From the NCBI GenBank assembly GCA_963924555.1, contig OZ004588.1, positions 3,534,001 through 3,598,000 on the forward strand: a DNA stretch of 64,000 nucleotides, read 5' to 3'. This document shows positions 25,843-38,900 of the stretch, in pieces. The notes below the pieces were generated by a model, which worked only from the letters and a program-made list of their open reading frames with translations, was not told the DNA's origin and did no database searches. Position numbers and translations under genes: made by a program. Position 1 is the stretch's first letter. Each line of letters begins with the position of its first letter. The DNA is from Crambe crambe. Lineage: Eukaryota > Porifera > Demospongiae > Poecilosclerida > Crambeidae.

Positions 25843-26189
25843 TAACCAAATCATCACCTGTATAATAGTTTCTTTAAGATCCATTTGATCCTATAAGAGG
25901 TATGCATATGTGGTAAAATGATATGGCAGCAAGCAACCCTTACTTGGTTATCACATGTGATTTCCTTTTAATGTGGTCTTATGGAGGATTGTCAATTACC
26001 TCCTCCCTCTTTGTGGTTGTATGTACTACTAGCATGTGGAATCATGCTCTTACAGAGGATTGCAGGTTGGAGGGAGAAAATTTTGCTTATTGACATAATA
26101 TACCACTAGCCATTGTTCAGGACAATAGCTGGTGGCCTCTTATATGAAGCCTTCTCCCTATGCATAGCTACATACATGAAAGAGAGAGA

Positions 26190-26660
26190 GAAAACAGACC
26201 AGGAACAAGTAAGGGAAAAACATTTCTATGAAATCAAAAAAATGTAGGGATGACCATTGCTCAAAAGGTAAGGAAACAAGGGTAGGGAGTGGAAATGGGA
26301 TCAATCTTTGTTCTGTATATCCAGCCAACGATCCCTACATATACGTATATTTCTGCACTATAATCTGTTAATACGTATGTACACTGCAAAAACAGAATTG
26401 TTGTTTCAATAAACATAACAGTTAATTAAGACTAATCATCGTTGAAACAACCAAACAGTTTGTTGTATTCACCAAAAATATAGTGTCATTTTGACAGATT
26501 TCAAATGATTAATCTCACCTAACTAAGCAAGTTTGCTAAAATAACAATTTCGTTTTTGCAGTGTAGGGATTGTTGGCTCGATATACAGGACAAAGATTGA
26601 TCTCATTTCCCTTGTTTCCTTTTTTGAGCAATGGTCATCCCTACATTTTTAAAAATTTTT
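26190..26660. mobile_element. Foldback (long hairpin) element, copy 1
   Basis: The left arm (from about 26211) and right arm (ending near 26655) are inverted copies of each other, with landmarks such as TGTAGGGATGACCATTGCTC and its complement. The same hairpin sequence occurs at 37760-38075. The loop of this copy is enlarged by a 182-bp nested insertion. Confidence 0.8.
26382..26563. mobile_element. Nested MITE with TA duplication
   Basis: It begins CACTGCAAAAAC and ends GTTTTTGCAGTG, flanked by TA on both sides (26380-26381 and 26564-26565). The second hairpin copy at 37.9 kb has the uninterrupted site TATGTAGGGATT. TA duplication suggests a Tc1/mariner-type element. Confidence 0.85.
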
Positions 26661-27279
26661 TTTTATTGCACGGATCTGATCCTTGATAATTTTTTGGCTT
26701 TTTGTAGTCTGAAGTGGGGATCCAGTATTCAAAGCTTCACGCTTCGTGTGGGAGGGGGTACACTCTCCCCCTCGAAGCAGCCTCTGGCCACACATTACAG
26801 ATAACCTTGTCAGTATTGCTCCCATACTAAAAATCCTCTTCCTCTGCCTATGTTTATGCCCCCCTTTCTATGTTGAGGATAGACCTCCTTTTTACATCAA
26901 CCTTAATACATTTTAAATACACATCCACCACCTCAATTATGTACTTTATAGCATACTGTAAAATTATTTTGGTACATTTTATCATTTTAAAAAAATTATG
27001 ACCAGTGAGCTAAAAAGGGGCCTAGCTATATGTAAAAACTATGGTATCCTATTACTAGCTAATTTTTTACTATAATTATAATTTCTTATTTCGCTATAAT
27101 TCCATTTTGACACTACATGTAGCAACCACCTAATGGTGGAAATCCGTTCTTTTGACAATACTTCCAATATCCCCGGCCCTATAACACATGTGTAGTGTGC
27201 ACACACTGAGCATGAGTTAGTAAACATTAATTTTAATTAGTTTTTGTGATCAGATTAACATGAGTAATTCTAAATCAAC

Positions 27280-27512
27280 TGCGCATGCGTAGTTCTCATG
27301 ATTGCATATCATCACGGCAATATAGAGAGCTTTTTCTCTTATCATCGGGTTTGATTTGCGTGAGTGTTGGAGTCAGTTTGCTGTCTAAACTAGTGCTAGA
27401 GTACTAGTTTCTCTTCTAAGAGTACTCGGCGTAACTAACTAGTTGAAGTAGCGCCAGCTTACTTGTGGCCATTTTGGGAGGGCGGGGTTCGCTCTTGATC
27501 TCCAAAGCAAAG
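27280..27512 (+). promoter_or_regulatory. Candidate promoter and 5' untranslated exon
   Basis: The segment ends in a strong donor (AAAG|GTACGTAT, exon end 27512) and is less AT-rich than its surroundings. It contains TGCGCATGCG at 27282-27291, close to the NRF1 site known from metazoan promoters, and GCCATTTTGGGAGGGCGGGG near 27470, which includes a YY1-like GCCATTTT. The next acceptor downstream (29011-29012) opens the exon with the first ATG. This is the best 5' end I can find for the downstream gene; the start site itself is not visible. Confidence 0.4.
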
Positions 27513-27610
27513 GTACGTATGATAGTCATCACTAAATAGCTACACTAGCTATAATATAGGTTGCAAATACAGACTCTTGAGCGGTCAGCACAGTCAAGCA
27601 GCTGAAGTTC

Positions 27611-28299
27611 TAGGGCTCAATAAATTATGCTCCAAATTCTCCCTATAATGCTATTCCCTAATTCTCATGCACATAATGCACAAAATTCTTGATCATAGTT
27701 TTAAAAAGTTATCTAGCTATAGCTAGTTGTATTGGAGCATAGAAGTTTAAATATTGTCATCCAAAGCAGAAGTTTGTTGGTCTGAAAAGTGAAAAACAAA
27801 AAACAAAACAAAAACAAAAAAAAAACGAAATGAAACAAAACAAAACAAAGCACTCTGCTGCAGTTGAGGAGGGCTGTACTAACAGAATCTGTCTGCAAGT
27901 AACAGACCAATGAGGGAGCTGATTAGCATATTTCTTCCACCATTCAAGCTTATCCACTTCAGAAGAAATCACCATCCACTTTTAAGTTGGAAGTTCTAAA
28001 TCCTCTATTTGATCACCGAAAAAACTTATTGTAGTCAATTAGTAAACTTGCAATGAACAGTCTCTGTGACTTAGTAGTGATTGTAATGGCCAAAATGTTC
28101 ATATCTTAGGCTATTTCAGTCTCCTATCTCTTTATGTTGCAAAGTTGATGTTTAGCTAGCTAGCTATAATGTGTAATGATGTCCAAATTCTACTTAAAAT
28201 GCTAAAAAATGCTGCAGCACACCTAAAATGCTCAGAATGCTTCAGTGTGCGTGCACTCATAATGTGCTTAAAAAATGCCGGCACAATTATTAAGGCCTA
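27611..28299. mobile_element. hAT-like non-autonomous element in the first intron
   Basis: Ends TAGGGCTCAATAAATTATGC at 27611 and the imperfect complement (GCACAATTATTAAGGCCTA) at 28299. An 8-bp flanking repeat matches at seven of eight bases, TGAAGTTC (27603-27610) and TGAAGTTA (28300-28307). Related to the 24757 element by its end sequence. Confidence 0.7.
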
Positions 28300-29012
28300 T
28301 GAAGTTATTTCGATATCTCAAGATTTTCATTGGCAAATTTTAATAGCTAGTTATGTGTAAATCTCGAGAAAAATGTGATATGATCTCAACACTATCATAG
28401 CTAGCTAGTACCTGATGGATAAAAACAGATGAAGGAATGCTTTGAAGCCTGTGGTCAATGTATAAAGGAAATCTTCATACTAGCAGTAGTAGCTAGTAGC
28501 TATAGCTAATACAACTTATAAAAAGGCTGGACTCGATTTGTAACTATTAGAATTTCCTTAGCTGTTTTATTTTATGCATCAGCAGTTGAAATAGGAATAT
28601 GAATAACAGGAGTAGTAGCTAATTCAGAATGTCTTCAACTCTGTGTAATAGCTAAATATCAATAAAAGCAGTCTGCATTAAGAGTATAATAGGAATAGGA
28701 ATCAGACTTTGTGTAGCATGCTATGAATTATATATCAATATGTATAGCATGCTATGAATAATAATTCATAACTAACTACATGTATAATTTCCAGCCATTC
28801 TCATATTATCTTACTGCATGTGAATCAGATACAAGAAGAGAGAAATAATTGCTTTTGATGGCTTTACATTTTGAATGGCTGAGCATTTACCTTCAATATT
28901 AAAAGTAGGATGAGAATCGTGAGATTTATCGGCATAGTGGCAGTCCTTAGCTACTTTAAATCAACTAGCTTTGATTCCTGTTGGAAAGGCAGTGATGAGC
29001 TTATCATTTTAG

Positions 29013-29233
29013 GTGTGAGAGGATGATCAGGTCTGAACTGGTGCAGTTGTGGAAGTCTCGGGTCCAGTACCTGAGGCAATATTATTGCTTCAATGGCCAT
29101 AGACCAAAGCAGAGAGGCTACCCCGTCCTTTCCCGCCATGTCTGGTTCATCCCTTTCATTTTGACTGCATGGTGGTTGTTGATAGCTGTCATCTTTTTAT
29201 ACAAGCTCAAAATGCAGGATTTATTAAACAACG
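29013..29233 (+). CDS. First coding exon: signal-anchor segment
   Basis: The acceptor TCATTTTAG precedes 29013 and the ATG is at 29023. It encodes 70 residues plus one base (phase 1). Residues 1-40 are basic (R3, K11, R13, R18, R27, K29, R31, R38), and a hydrophobic span at about 41-60 (WFIPFILTAWWLLIAVIFLY) follows. By the positive-inside rule the N-terminus should be cytosolic, giving a type II anchor. No cleavable signal peptide is evident. The exon ends ACG|GTGAGA. Confidence 0.65.
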
Positions 29234-29891
29234 GTGAGAATTATGTATAATTTATATTAAGTGTAATGGATAGTTAACCACTATGAATAAAGTTGGTAGA
29301 ATTACTTTGAAGTGTCTAAATGAGCACCTAAATGAAGTGTCCCTACAAAGATTACCATATACCTTGGTCTGTTCATTACAGAGAGTTAGAATGTGTTGTT
29401 ATAGTTACTTATAAGTTTGATCTTATTATAACTAGGGTATTTTGACAAGCATTGGGTAGGCTTTGCCAGTTCCTGATCCTAAGAAAGCAAGCGATTATGT
29501 CCTGTCTTGGTGTGTCTAGCTACCAGGTAGCTCTATAGCTATGATGTTCCATTAAATCACTTCCTGTGTAAAGCTATAAACTTAACTAGTTGCCTATAGT
29601 TAATAAAATCTGAAGTATTAAAAGTCCATTCTTGGTGGTGTTGGTTACGCAATTAAACTTTGATGACATTTAGGTTGCACAGAAGGTGATTTCAGACTTG
29701 TAAATGGAACTGGTACTGAGGGTTGTGTGGAGATATGTCTCAATGGAACTGTGTGTGACCAGATGTGGAGTGACACTGATGCCAGTGTGGTCTACAAGCA
29801 ACTGGGAATGTCATCTACAGGTAGCACTATAACCTAAACTGAATATTTGAGAAGTGGAAATGCAAAATAATTAAATTATTTAATATTGCAT

Positions 29892-29951
<60 letters not shown>

Positions 29952-32900
29952 AGTAGCTCTCTCTTACCCCTCCTCCTTAGAAAAAAAAATAAAGTCAAAA
30001 ATTATGGTACTCATTATTCATAATGCATTCTATAATTCTACAGTATTGAAAGAAAGACGGAGCTTACATAATTATATTTTTGAACTGGATTTTAAAGCTA
30101 ATAATTTCACATAGCCCTACTCAGACTTGATGATTGTCAAAACTCCAAATTGCATGACTGGGACTTTGTACCCACAACCCAATGCTCCATGCTTGCATAA
30201 AAAATTCCATCCAGTCTCTGTGATATATTTTTTCTTCTTCATCATCATCTTCTTTTGGCCAACAGCACTATAAGTATAAATGAACCTATAATATAGAGTT
30301 GACATCACACTAGCCTACTGAGCTGTCTGCGTTTAACTTTTCTGAGCATGGCTTAGAAATAGGACATGGGTTATAATTATGATAGCAGCAAAGTACATAG
30401 TCTAGTAGTTAGTATTGAGATGGGAAGAATAAACTAAAGTGCTTGTAAATCAGAAACCTTATATTACATCATAGAAAATTTCTTTGAGCTATTATAATTA
30501 TTTTTATTTCTACTAATGAGATAAAATTGAAATACTTATACTTAACTCTTTTAATGCTCTGTTTTCTATAGGTGATATCACAAGATACTTGCTTGCTTTG
30601 AACTTCCTGCTGGTATTGTTGTGGTGGAAGCTTGCCATTACTGAATCTGAAGGAACGCTTAGACCTCACCTATATAAAGGCCCCTGTGGTTCTATGTGCA
30701 CCAATCACAAGCTTCAATATGGCTGCACTACTGCATACAAGAATGCTTCCATAAACACTTTACCACCCCTTCATGATGACTGGAAGTGGTATCGAAGAAG
30801 AAGATCTCTTTTCATCATCCACTATTCCGACCTTCAAGTGTTGGCGCCATTAACATTACTATTGTGTGGTGATGTTGAAACTAATCCTGGTCCTGGTGAG
30901 TATGTTACTTTATATTCAGTGTGTATTCAAGCAAGTGTATGAGAATCAAGTGTCTATATACGTACACAGTATGTGGGCTAATAATATACCAGAGAAAATT
31001 AATAGTATTCATGGCCACAAATGGCTGATTTTGTAACCTGATAGCTACTGTATGTCATAATATGCTAGTCTGTGCATTGTACTAGACTGTATATCAACTA
31101 TGTGGTAATAATGTACCAACTAAAACTCTTAATGCTATTTCATGTATTCTGAATTCATAATTCGGTGAGTGAGCATAGCAATCAAGCTGACTCTGAGGCT
31201 AACCCTCAGCGTATGTGCAAGGGTTATAGTGTGTGTCGTATGTGTATCTGTTACATCCATTACGAAGCCAGTAGTGGTTATAGTGCTTCAATTTCAGCAA
31301 TAACAATGTCTAGACGATACTCTTCAGTGCTTAATTTTTTTGATAAAGGCTTTATTCCTGAAACTATATGTTTGTCGACCATTACCTACTCATCTATAGG
31401 TGAGCTCTGTGTCTGTGGTACCCATTCATGAGTGTTATGATTTAAATAAATAGACTATTATATAATCATGATGGGTGGAGTTTCATACTGATGTTATGAT
31501 TTTATACATTAGGAGTTAAAGATAGCAATGGTTCAGATAACCATAGTTAGTGTTTAGTAATCAATAGCTTATAAATTGCCTTAGTACTTCCACAAATTTC
31601 ATTGTTAAATTTTTGTGGTCTGTTCAACAATTATTAACCCTGCACAGTAAAAAGTAACATGAATTTCCCAATTTACAGTAACTAATTACTTGGTTTATCT
31701 ACTAATCAAAATTCCTAGTTCAGAGTGGCTTTACACCTAGCTATGGAATGACATCTGCTGATGGAGATAGAACGATACTTTTACCTAAAATGAATGAACA
31801 TAATATGAACAGTTAATGAAGATTCATCTTATTCAGTGAAAAACAAGGTTCACTTCCCTTCCTGCTCCAAAAGAGCTAGATGACGCTAGAGTATAGATAG
31901 ATCTGTTTAATCAGGTATTTTAATGATGGAATCTTTGTTTTTATAGATATCGATGAAAAGACTCTGCTAAGTGAACTAGTTGCAGTGGAGATCAAGTGGC
32001 TTCAAATAGGCATCCAGTTTGGCATCAAAATAGACAAACTTAAAACATTTGAAGAAAATTACTCTTCCACTTTCAGATGTTTGATGGAAACTGTGAGCTA
32101 TTGGTTGAATGGGAATACAAATATTCCAGTATCCTGGGAATCTGTACTCACAGTTCTTAATGATCCTTCTGTTGATGAGTCAGGAATAGCAAAGCGAATA
32201 CAGGAAAAGTACTGCTCCAAGAAAGGTATATTTTTGTGACCACATAATATTTAAAGCTTAGTGCTATACATTAATATGGCATGATATGAGGGGAATATGG
32301 GGAAATATTTAGTTTAAGGTTGGCTGTATTGGCCCAACTGCAGGGAGGGACAATATACAACCCGAGAACTGAATATTATTTTAATACTTATTGTACACTC
32401 ATGCATTGATATTTCTAGGCCTAGAAGCATCATGAGATAAACTGCTGCTGAGTTCAATTAAGCTTACCTATCACCTTCAGAAATTTCAGCCAATAACTCT
32501 ACTAGGCTATTCCATGCATGTGTAGCCAAGGTGTTGATAATGCCATTGAATATCATGTGAAAATTAAAACTTCCAGATATACAGAAAAAGGAAAATGTGT
32601 TTCAAGGTTGCATGTGGAGAGGTGTATGTGACCTCTTTGTCAAATATTTGCCTAGCTAGCAATCAAGTAACAAATTTTAGCTAGAGATTAGCCGATTGAC
32701 AATGCTATTTTCATATTTCATGAATATAGCCTGTTTGCAGAATTCATATGAATTACTACTAACTATAGAAGACTGCTGTAACTAAGTATATATTATTGTG
32801 GCCAATAATCATTATAATAATGGTATTTTTTTAAAAAGCCTTCCCCATTTTTCATCTGTTAACACAAGCCTTTCTCTGAACTATTACTGTTACAAAACTG

Positions 32901-35900
32901 CTCACTTACTTGATAGCTAACCTTTTCATTGATACCAGTTCTCTAGACATTAACACTTCTTGGTGTCAAAACTCTTGATGTAGCTACATCATCTGGTCCA
33001 AACTCCAAGATATCATCTACAAATCAAAAGTTCTGTGGATGAGCCTGATAGTAGCACTGTGAAACACTCCACTGCTGTCTCTCAATGTGAACCTTCTTTA
33101 CATACTCAAAGAGACAGTATTACAAAATTATCACAAGGAGATTCGGTTGTGCTATGTACACAACTACCCAAATGGCCACCAGTGTGTGATAATTATAATC
33201 TCTATCTAGCAGATGAAATAAGTAAAATATAATCGAAATTCATCACTTTATTTGAAGACATAGGGAGTCTTTCTTGAGTAGAGAAAGTGAAACAGAATTC
33301 CAAAAACATGTTAGAGCATCAGCCATATTTCCTTTCAAGAAGCTACAATGAATGAAATCAAAAAGAATAAAGACAGGGGTTTTTGCAGCTAATTTTTGAT
33401 CATCAATCTTACATGAATTTTAATTAGCTACAGCTGCATTTGTCTCTAGACTGGAGACAAATTTGTGATGTCACAAGCACCATGTGGCCTTGTTAGTTTG
33501 CCACCATTTCCCACTGTAGTTTTGCTTGCAGCTACAGATCTGTAAAAAGATGACAATCGACATGTTAGCAAGTCTAAGACAGGGGTCTGTATCTTAGTAT
33601 TTTCTTTCTACAAGTCTGCAAACTTACAGCCACGAAAATGGTGGTAAACTAGCAAGGTCAGCACGTGGTGCTTGTGACATCACATCCTGCTACAATTCAT
33701 TGCTGAATCTGAGCTTTTACGCCAGTCTAGCAACAAACACAGCTGTAACGTAGTAACTGTTGGAGGATGGAACTCAATTTTAGGAACCATTTAAACTGGG
33801 CACTAGCTGGAGATGCTTTTCACATAATAAATCTTAACTACAATATTTGGACAAACACATTAGGACCTAAAATATGAAAAAAAAATGGCTTCTACTGAAT
33901 ATTGTTGAAGTTTACCTTGTGCTAGGATGGCAAAGAAAACTGTAGAGGTGATACTAATGCTAGTGGAAAAAATGTTCAAGATTGTAGGCCTTGACTACAT
34001 GAATTATGGAAATTATGAGCTAAAGAAAATGAATCCCACACCTGTTTTAGGTACCTTTGTGTAGAGTTGTTTATAAGCAATACTGTTTCATTTTCAACAT
34101 TGATATTTGTACTGTAGTTTGAGTGACAGCTGAATTATCCATGCTGAGTTTCAGACAATTCTGACCTGTAGCATAGAAAATACAAACTCTAACTCAAGCT
34201 TCCTTTTGCCTGCTTTGTTCCCTGCCAGTATCAGGGTTGACTGCACTATATGTAGTGCCACAGGCTTAAAGAGTAGAACTTTTGTAATTTTTGTTTCTGT
34301 CTTCACCAAATCAGATTCCTCAGGGAACGATCTTCCTTCAAATTACAGTCCCCAAAGCTATGAATCAAGTAACCCTCGGATAGAGATCCCGGAACCTGCC
34401 CTTCCTCTGTTTTCTCAAGACATTGGACCTGATAAGGAGAGTGATCCTCCCCCTGATGATCCTCCAAACCTTCCTAGGAGTGAGCTTCACCTTGGTGATC
34501 TCCCTCTTAATGAGTCCTTTGATCCTCCAGACCCTCCTAGTATAGCTGAGTCCAGACAGGAAAGGAGAAGAAAACAAAGGATGAAACGCAAGTTCAAAGG
34601 TACCTTAGCTAGCTACATATTTGTACTTGTCCACAGGAATAAAGAGGTTGCTATAGCCATGGTTTTTTACAAGAAGCTTTATTTTGGTGTACACCTGTAG
34701 AGTCTGTCTAATGAGTATGAAGTACATTGTTATTTTACTTCTATGGGGTATAAATGGCTCCCCTTCTTCAATTCTACATCTGTAGCCATCTCTTTGTTTA
34801 TTCTGCAAGACTTTTATAGTCAGAGTTTTACGGATGGGATGGATTTTCCCACCCAAAAAAATCCACTCCAAAGAAATTATAATTATACAAACAAAATTAT
34901 ATAAGCAAAAACAATAAATAAAGTACAATTGTATTTTAAGTCTTGCTGATACTTATGGCCCTTAAAAAATTCTGAAACCCTGATAGTTAGCCTTGGTGTG
35001 TTAGTCAAACTGCCAAATGAAGTCCTCCACTGAATTTTTCCATCCATGTAGTATGTGTGTGGGAGGTGTCATAGTCAGGAGTGACTCCCTCCTCCCAGGT
35101 GACTCCTGACTAGGTGTGGTATAATGTATGCTCATGACTAACTAGGCTTCACTCTAATATGCTATTTTTCCTGCCTACCATATTATTGGGAAATTTTTGC
35201 TGTTAATTATTTGCGGTTGGCTCAAACAAAAATTAAACATGTGAAATATTTTCAAACATTGGTAGGAAGCACATTGCGTACTAGCTAGTGAGCTTGCATT
35301 GTAGTCATGTCTCTCCTAAGTATTTGAAGCAGAAGGATGGTCTTCCAGATCCCAAGGGATCTTTGTCTGACGCTGTTCTCTCTCTGAGCAAATTGTGAAA
35401 TTGAGGCAGAGTTACAGTCCTGCAATCGTACCAGATTCCTTCACTGCCACCACATACCTGTCCTTTTTATTCATTGGCTCCCTCTCTCACACTCTAGCAT
35501 TTCACCTAGACTAGCATCCCATATGTCACGGTGCACATGGTAGCCATGAACACAGCAGTAAGTGATCAGGAACTCTGAACTAGCAGTAGCAAAATTTTCA
35601 TTGTTGAAAATAAGTCATGGAGTGATTCAAAAACGAATAATAAACACATCAAGAAATAAAATGCAAAGATATTTTATGCGAAATTTTTCCAATTTACAGT
35701 TTTATGCTTTTGAGCAATTCCTGAATAAGCTACCATGAAATTATGCCCATTATGCTCAAGTTATGCCCACAGTTTATTGAAATTTGGTTCATTAAACAAA
35801 GCCCAAAAGTCCATTAGTTGTAGATTTATTTTTTGAGTCAGTAAGTCACAAATTGTACACATGACTAGTCAGTGGCAGTTGTATTGGAGTAGGAGTGATA

Positions 35901-38900
35901 ACTTTATAAGGATTGATCTTGTTAAGATTGATAATGCACATTCCCAGACAGTTGTACAAGTAGGAACTACTTGAGCCCCAAAAGGTTATCTTGACCTTTG
36001 AGGGATTGCTTACACTGCATGCATAGGGACTTTACTTACTATTTTGCCAAAATTAATATTCCAACTTTATGCCTGATGCTAGGGAGTACCAAGTAGTAAC
36101 ACCAACTATGAGATACTGGGGTAAGGTGCCCCCAAACTTGTGTGCTGTATTATATAGATAGTGACGTAAATGGGCATGGCTAGGCTGGTCATTTGTGGGG
36201 CACTACAGTACACCATTGTCTGGCTGGCTTGGGAATGAAGTGTCACCAGGATCCAGGGATCCAGCCATGAGCTTGTTACAGGATGTTGCATTGTTGGTAT
36301 ATAGGTGAAGGGTGTGTCTTTGAGTATGAAGTGTCTGTTATTTCATAAACCTCATGCAAATGCAAGTCAACTCTGACTTCTTTTTAGTGTTAAAACATAA
36401 TCTAACATATCAGCAACAGGACTCATAAAGGCACATTTCCCCTATACCATGTACACCAATATGGACAAGTCCAACGTTATAGAAAGCCATACCTATTACA
36501 ATCTCTCTATAGGAACTGAGGGGACTGAAATATCATACTGTATAGCTATATTGCCTGGAATTAATAGGCTCCTGCAGATTATGCTATTCTCAGATTCTCA
36601 CTCTAGCCCCTATTATTCTTTCAATTTGTACCCATTATTCCCAAAGATTCTCTTATGCATAGCTATGGCAACAGGGCTGGATTTGGATTACTAAATAGAT
36701 GGGATTACATGACTAGGAGCACACACACTGGACCATGGGGGAGGGTGTGGGAAAGGGCATATGGCATAATTATTTGGAGGACCATGTTGGCTTCTGATAG
36801 TTTAGCTCAATTTTATTGATCTTCTGATGTGAAAAAAAAATTTTTTTTGGGCCACCCGGGTCACCTTTTTGCACTCAGCAGCCCAAGCAACAGAAAATCA
36901 ATTAGGTCCAAGTAGAGTAGTCTCCTATACCATAGATACATTTGTGTATGGTGTTACATTCCTGTGGGTTGTTATAAACTAATGGTTTGTAACCTCAATC
37001 AGAGAGTGCGGTAGCACTCTCTATGTAGGGATGACTCGGACGGCCGCGCGCGCCGCCTATAGACTAATACAAAAGTGAAATTCCAGTTCCCCCACTTAGA
37101 CCTAACAAAAGCTACTGTGAATGATTATCCAGCCTACTAGAGCCTACTACAATGTGCAGACCAAGTTTCAGGACCAGGGAGCTTACCGTTTCAGAAATAC
37201 AGCAAGCAGGTAAATCGCTATATTCTTCTTCTTCTCTATTATTATTATTATTATTATTCTTCTTATTATTCTTCTTAGACAACCATATCTCTCGAACCAC
37301 TCAAGCTACAGCTATGATTTCTGGACAAATCCACTCCAAATTCTACGAACTACGATCTTTTCTACTCGTTGATCCTCGAAAGAGTCTATGAAAAAGGAGA
37401 CACTAAGGAGCACAGCACTCGACTAATTCAATTAGGAAGCCATCTTTTCTATAATACGCATGCGTATGTATTTGATATCCAATTATTCGAAATTATAATA
37501 TTACTCAGCTGCCTCTAGCTAGCTAGCTAGCTAGGTCCTAGGTATAGGTATATGTAGCTAGAATAATGATGATGATGATAGACTACTGTATCGACTCGGG
37601 GATTTAGATTCAACAAGGTAGACTCTATTTCAGCATCTTCTACCTCCACCTTGACTCGTTGATAATGATTGGGCTGGTATGCTATTGGAGAACTATTCTT
37701 CTTTCATCTGTCCCTGCATACACATAGAAGAATGAACTCTATACATAGCTAAAACCATAAAAGAGAGGAAAAAAGACCAGGAACAAGTAAGGGAAAAAGC
37801 ATTTCGTGAAATGAAAAAAGATGTAGGGATGACCACTGCTCAAAAAAGTAAGGAAACAAGAAGGATGGAATCTTTGTTCTGTATATCCAGCCAACAATCC
37901 CTACATATACGTACATTACTACACTATAATCTGAAGCTACCCGACGTATATGTAGGGATTGTTGGCTGGGTATACAGAACAAAGATTCCATCCTTCTTGT
38001 TTCCTTACTTTTTTGAGCAGTGGTCATCCCTACATCTTTTTTCATTTCACGAAATGCTTTTTCCCTTATACATAATCAAACCATCATGATAATAACATTG
38101 AGCTGCATGCCTATACCAACTATCCCTAATAATGTAGCAGTTATTTTTTGCTGGCTTCTTCAAGCTTCTTCTTCAATCTTGTTCAGCTTCTTGCCACCTC
38201 TAAATAGCATGTGTTGTCAGTCATATGCTAGGATTTGTGTAGGTAAGGGGTGAACCACACCAAAATTATGACATCTTTGAAGTGACATATGCATGGAAAT
38301 CAGTTTTTATGTACTAAGTTATAAAATGTGTGTCCTTGAAAGTGCAAGTCACTGTTTCTTACCACTTTGATGAAGTATCAAGTATATATAATTATTATGA
38401 AGTATTATTGTCAAAGTAGAAATGCACATGACCAAGCAAGTAGCCTGCAGTGCTAATTATAACATTTTTGAGATAATCTGACAAAAGTCAGGACAATTCC
38501 AATATTGATAGGACATTTTATGATCTCTGCAGGACATAAGTTCAAGCTGATAAGTACTGTCCACATACACACATTTCAACACTCAATCATAATTATTCCA
38601 TGAAAATGACATACATATATACACTCAATCAAAATTATTGCATGAAAATGTGTCTGAAAATATCTGAAAAAGTTCATATGAAAGAAAATGTTCATTTCAT
38701 TCTGAGTTATTATTGAACCACTGGTCCCAATCATCAAGTGAATACTCATCAGTGGGTTTATAAAACTGAGAATCATTGTCAGTGCTGCTACTGCTTCCTT
38801 CTCTGGGTCTATAGTCTTTCCTTGACTTCTGGTTAGGCCTGCGAACTGTTTGTGCCCACCATAGGTCCACTGCAGAGCCAGCAGAAAAAGATTCAAATGA

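Larger units (their letters stand above)
9100..25860 (+). repeat. Complex array of repeated exon-like cassettes
   Basis: About 16.7 kb in which several sequence blocks recur many times in the same orientation. Type K is a 71-base exon-like block at 9559, 12687, 20056 and 25778. Type R occurs at 16316, 17936 and 23396. Type M (beginning ATGGATAGTGCTGAGAG or close variants) occurs near 9999, 10552, 11943, 14607, 15835, 16792, 18957, 20402 and 20954, with weaker copies near 15190, 18260 and 19408. Between them recur intron-like sequences (for example TTCTAATGTTGA followed by ACCCTTTACCCA). One large block, about 14540-15540, recurs at 20920-21920 (offset ~6.37 kb). The pattern suggests repeated internal duplication of a multi-exon unit, mostly decayed. 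I recognise no protein family. Confidence 0.75.

Noticed and set aside
32984-33232. Possible Ser/Thr-rich exon (VDEPDSSTVKHSTAV)
   Set aside because: No acceptor or donor in phase 1 fits the neighbouring exons.
37749-38089. Two open frames on opposite strands with the same start peptide
   Set aside because: Explained by the near-perfect palindrome of the foldback element.
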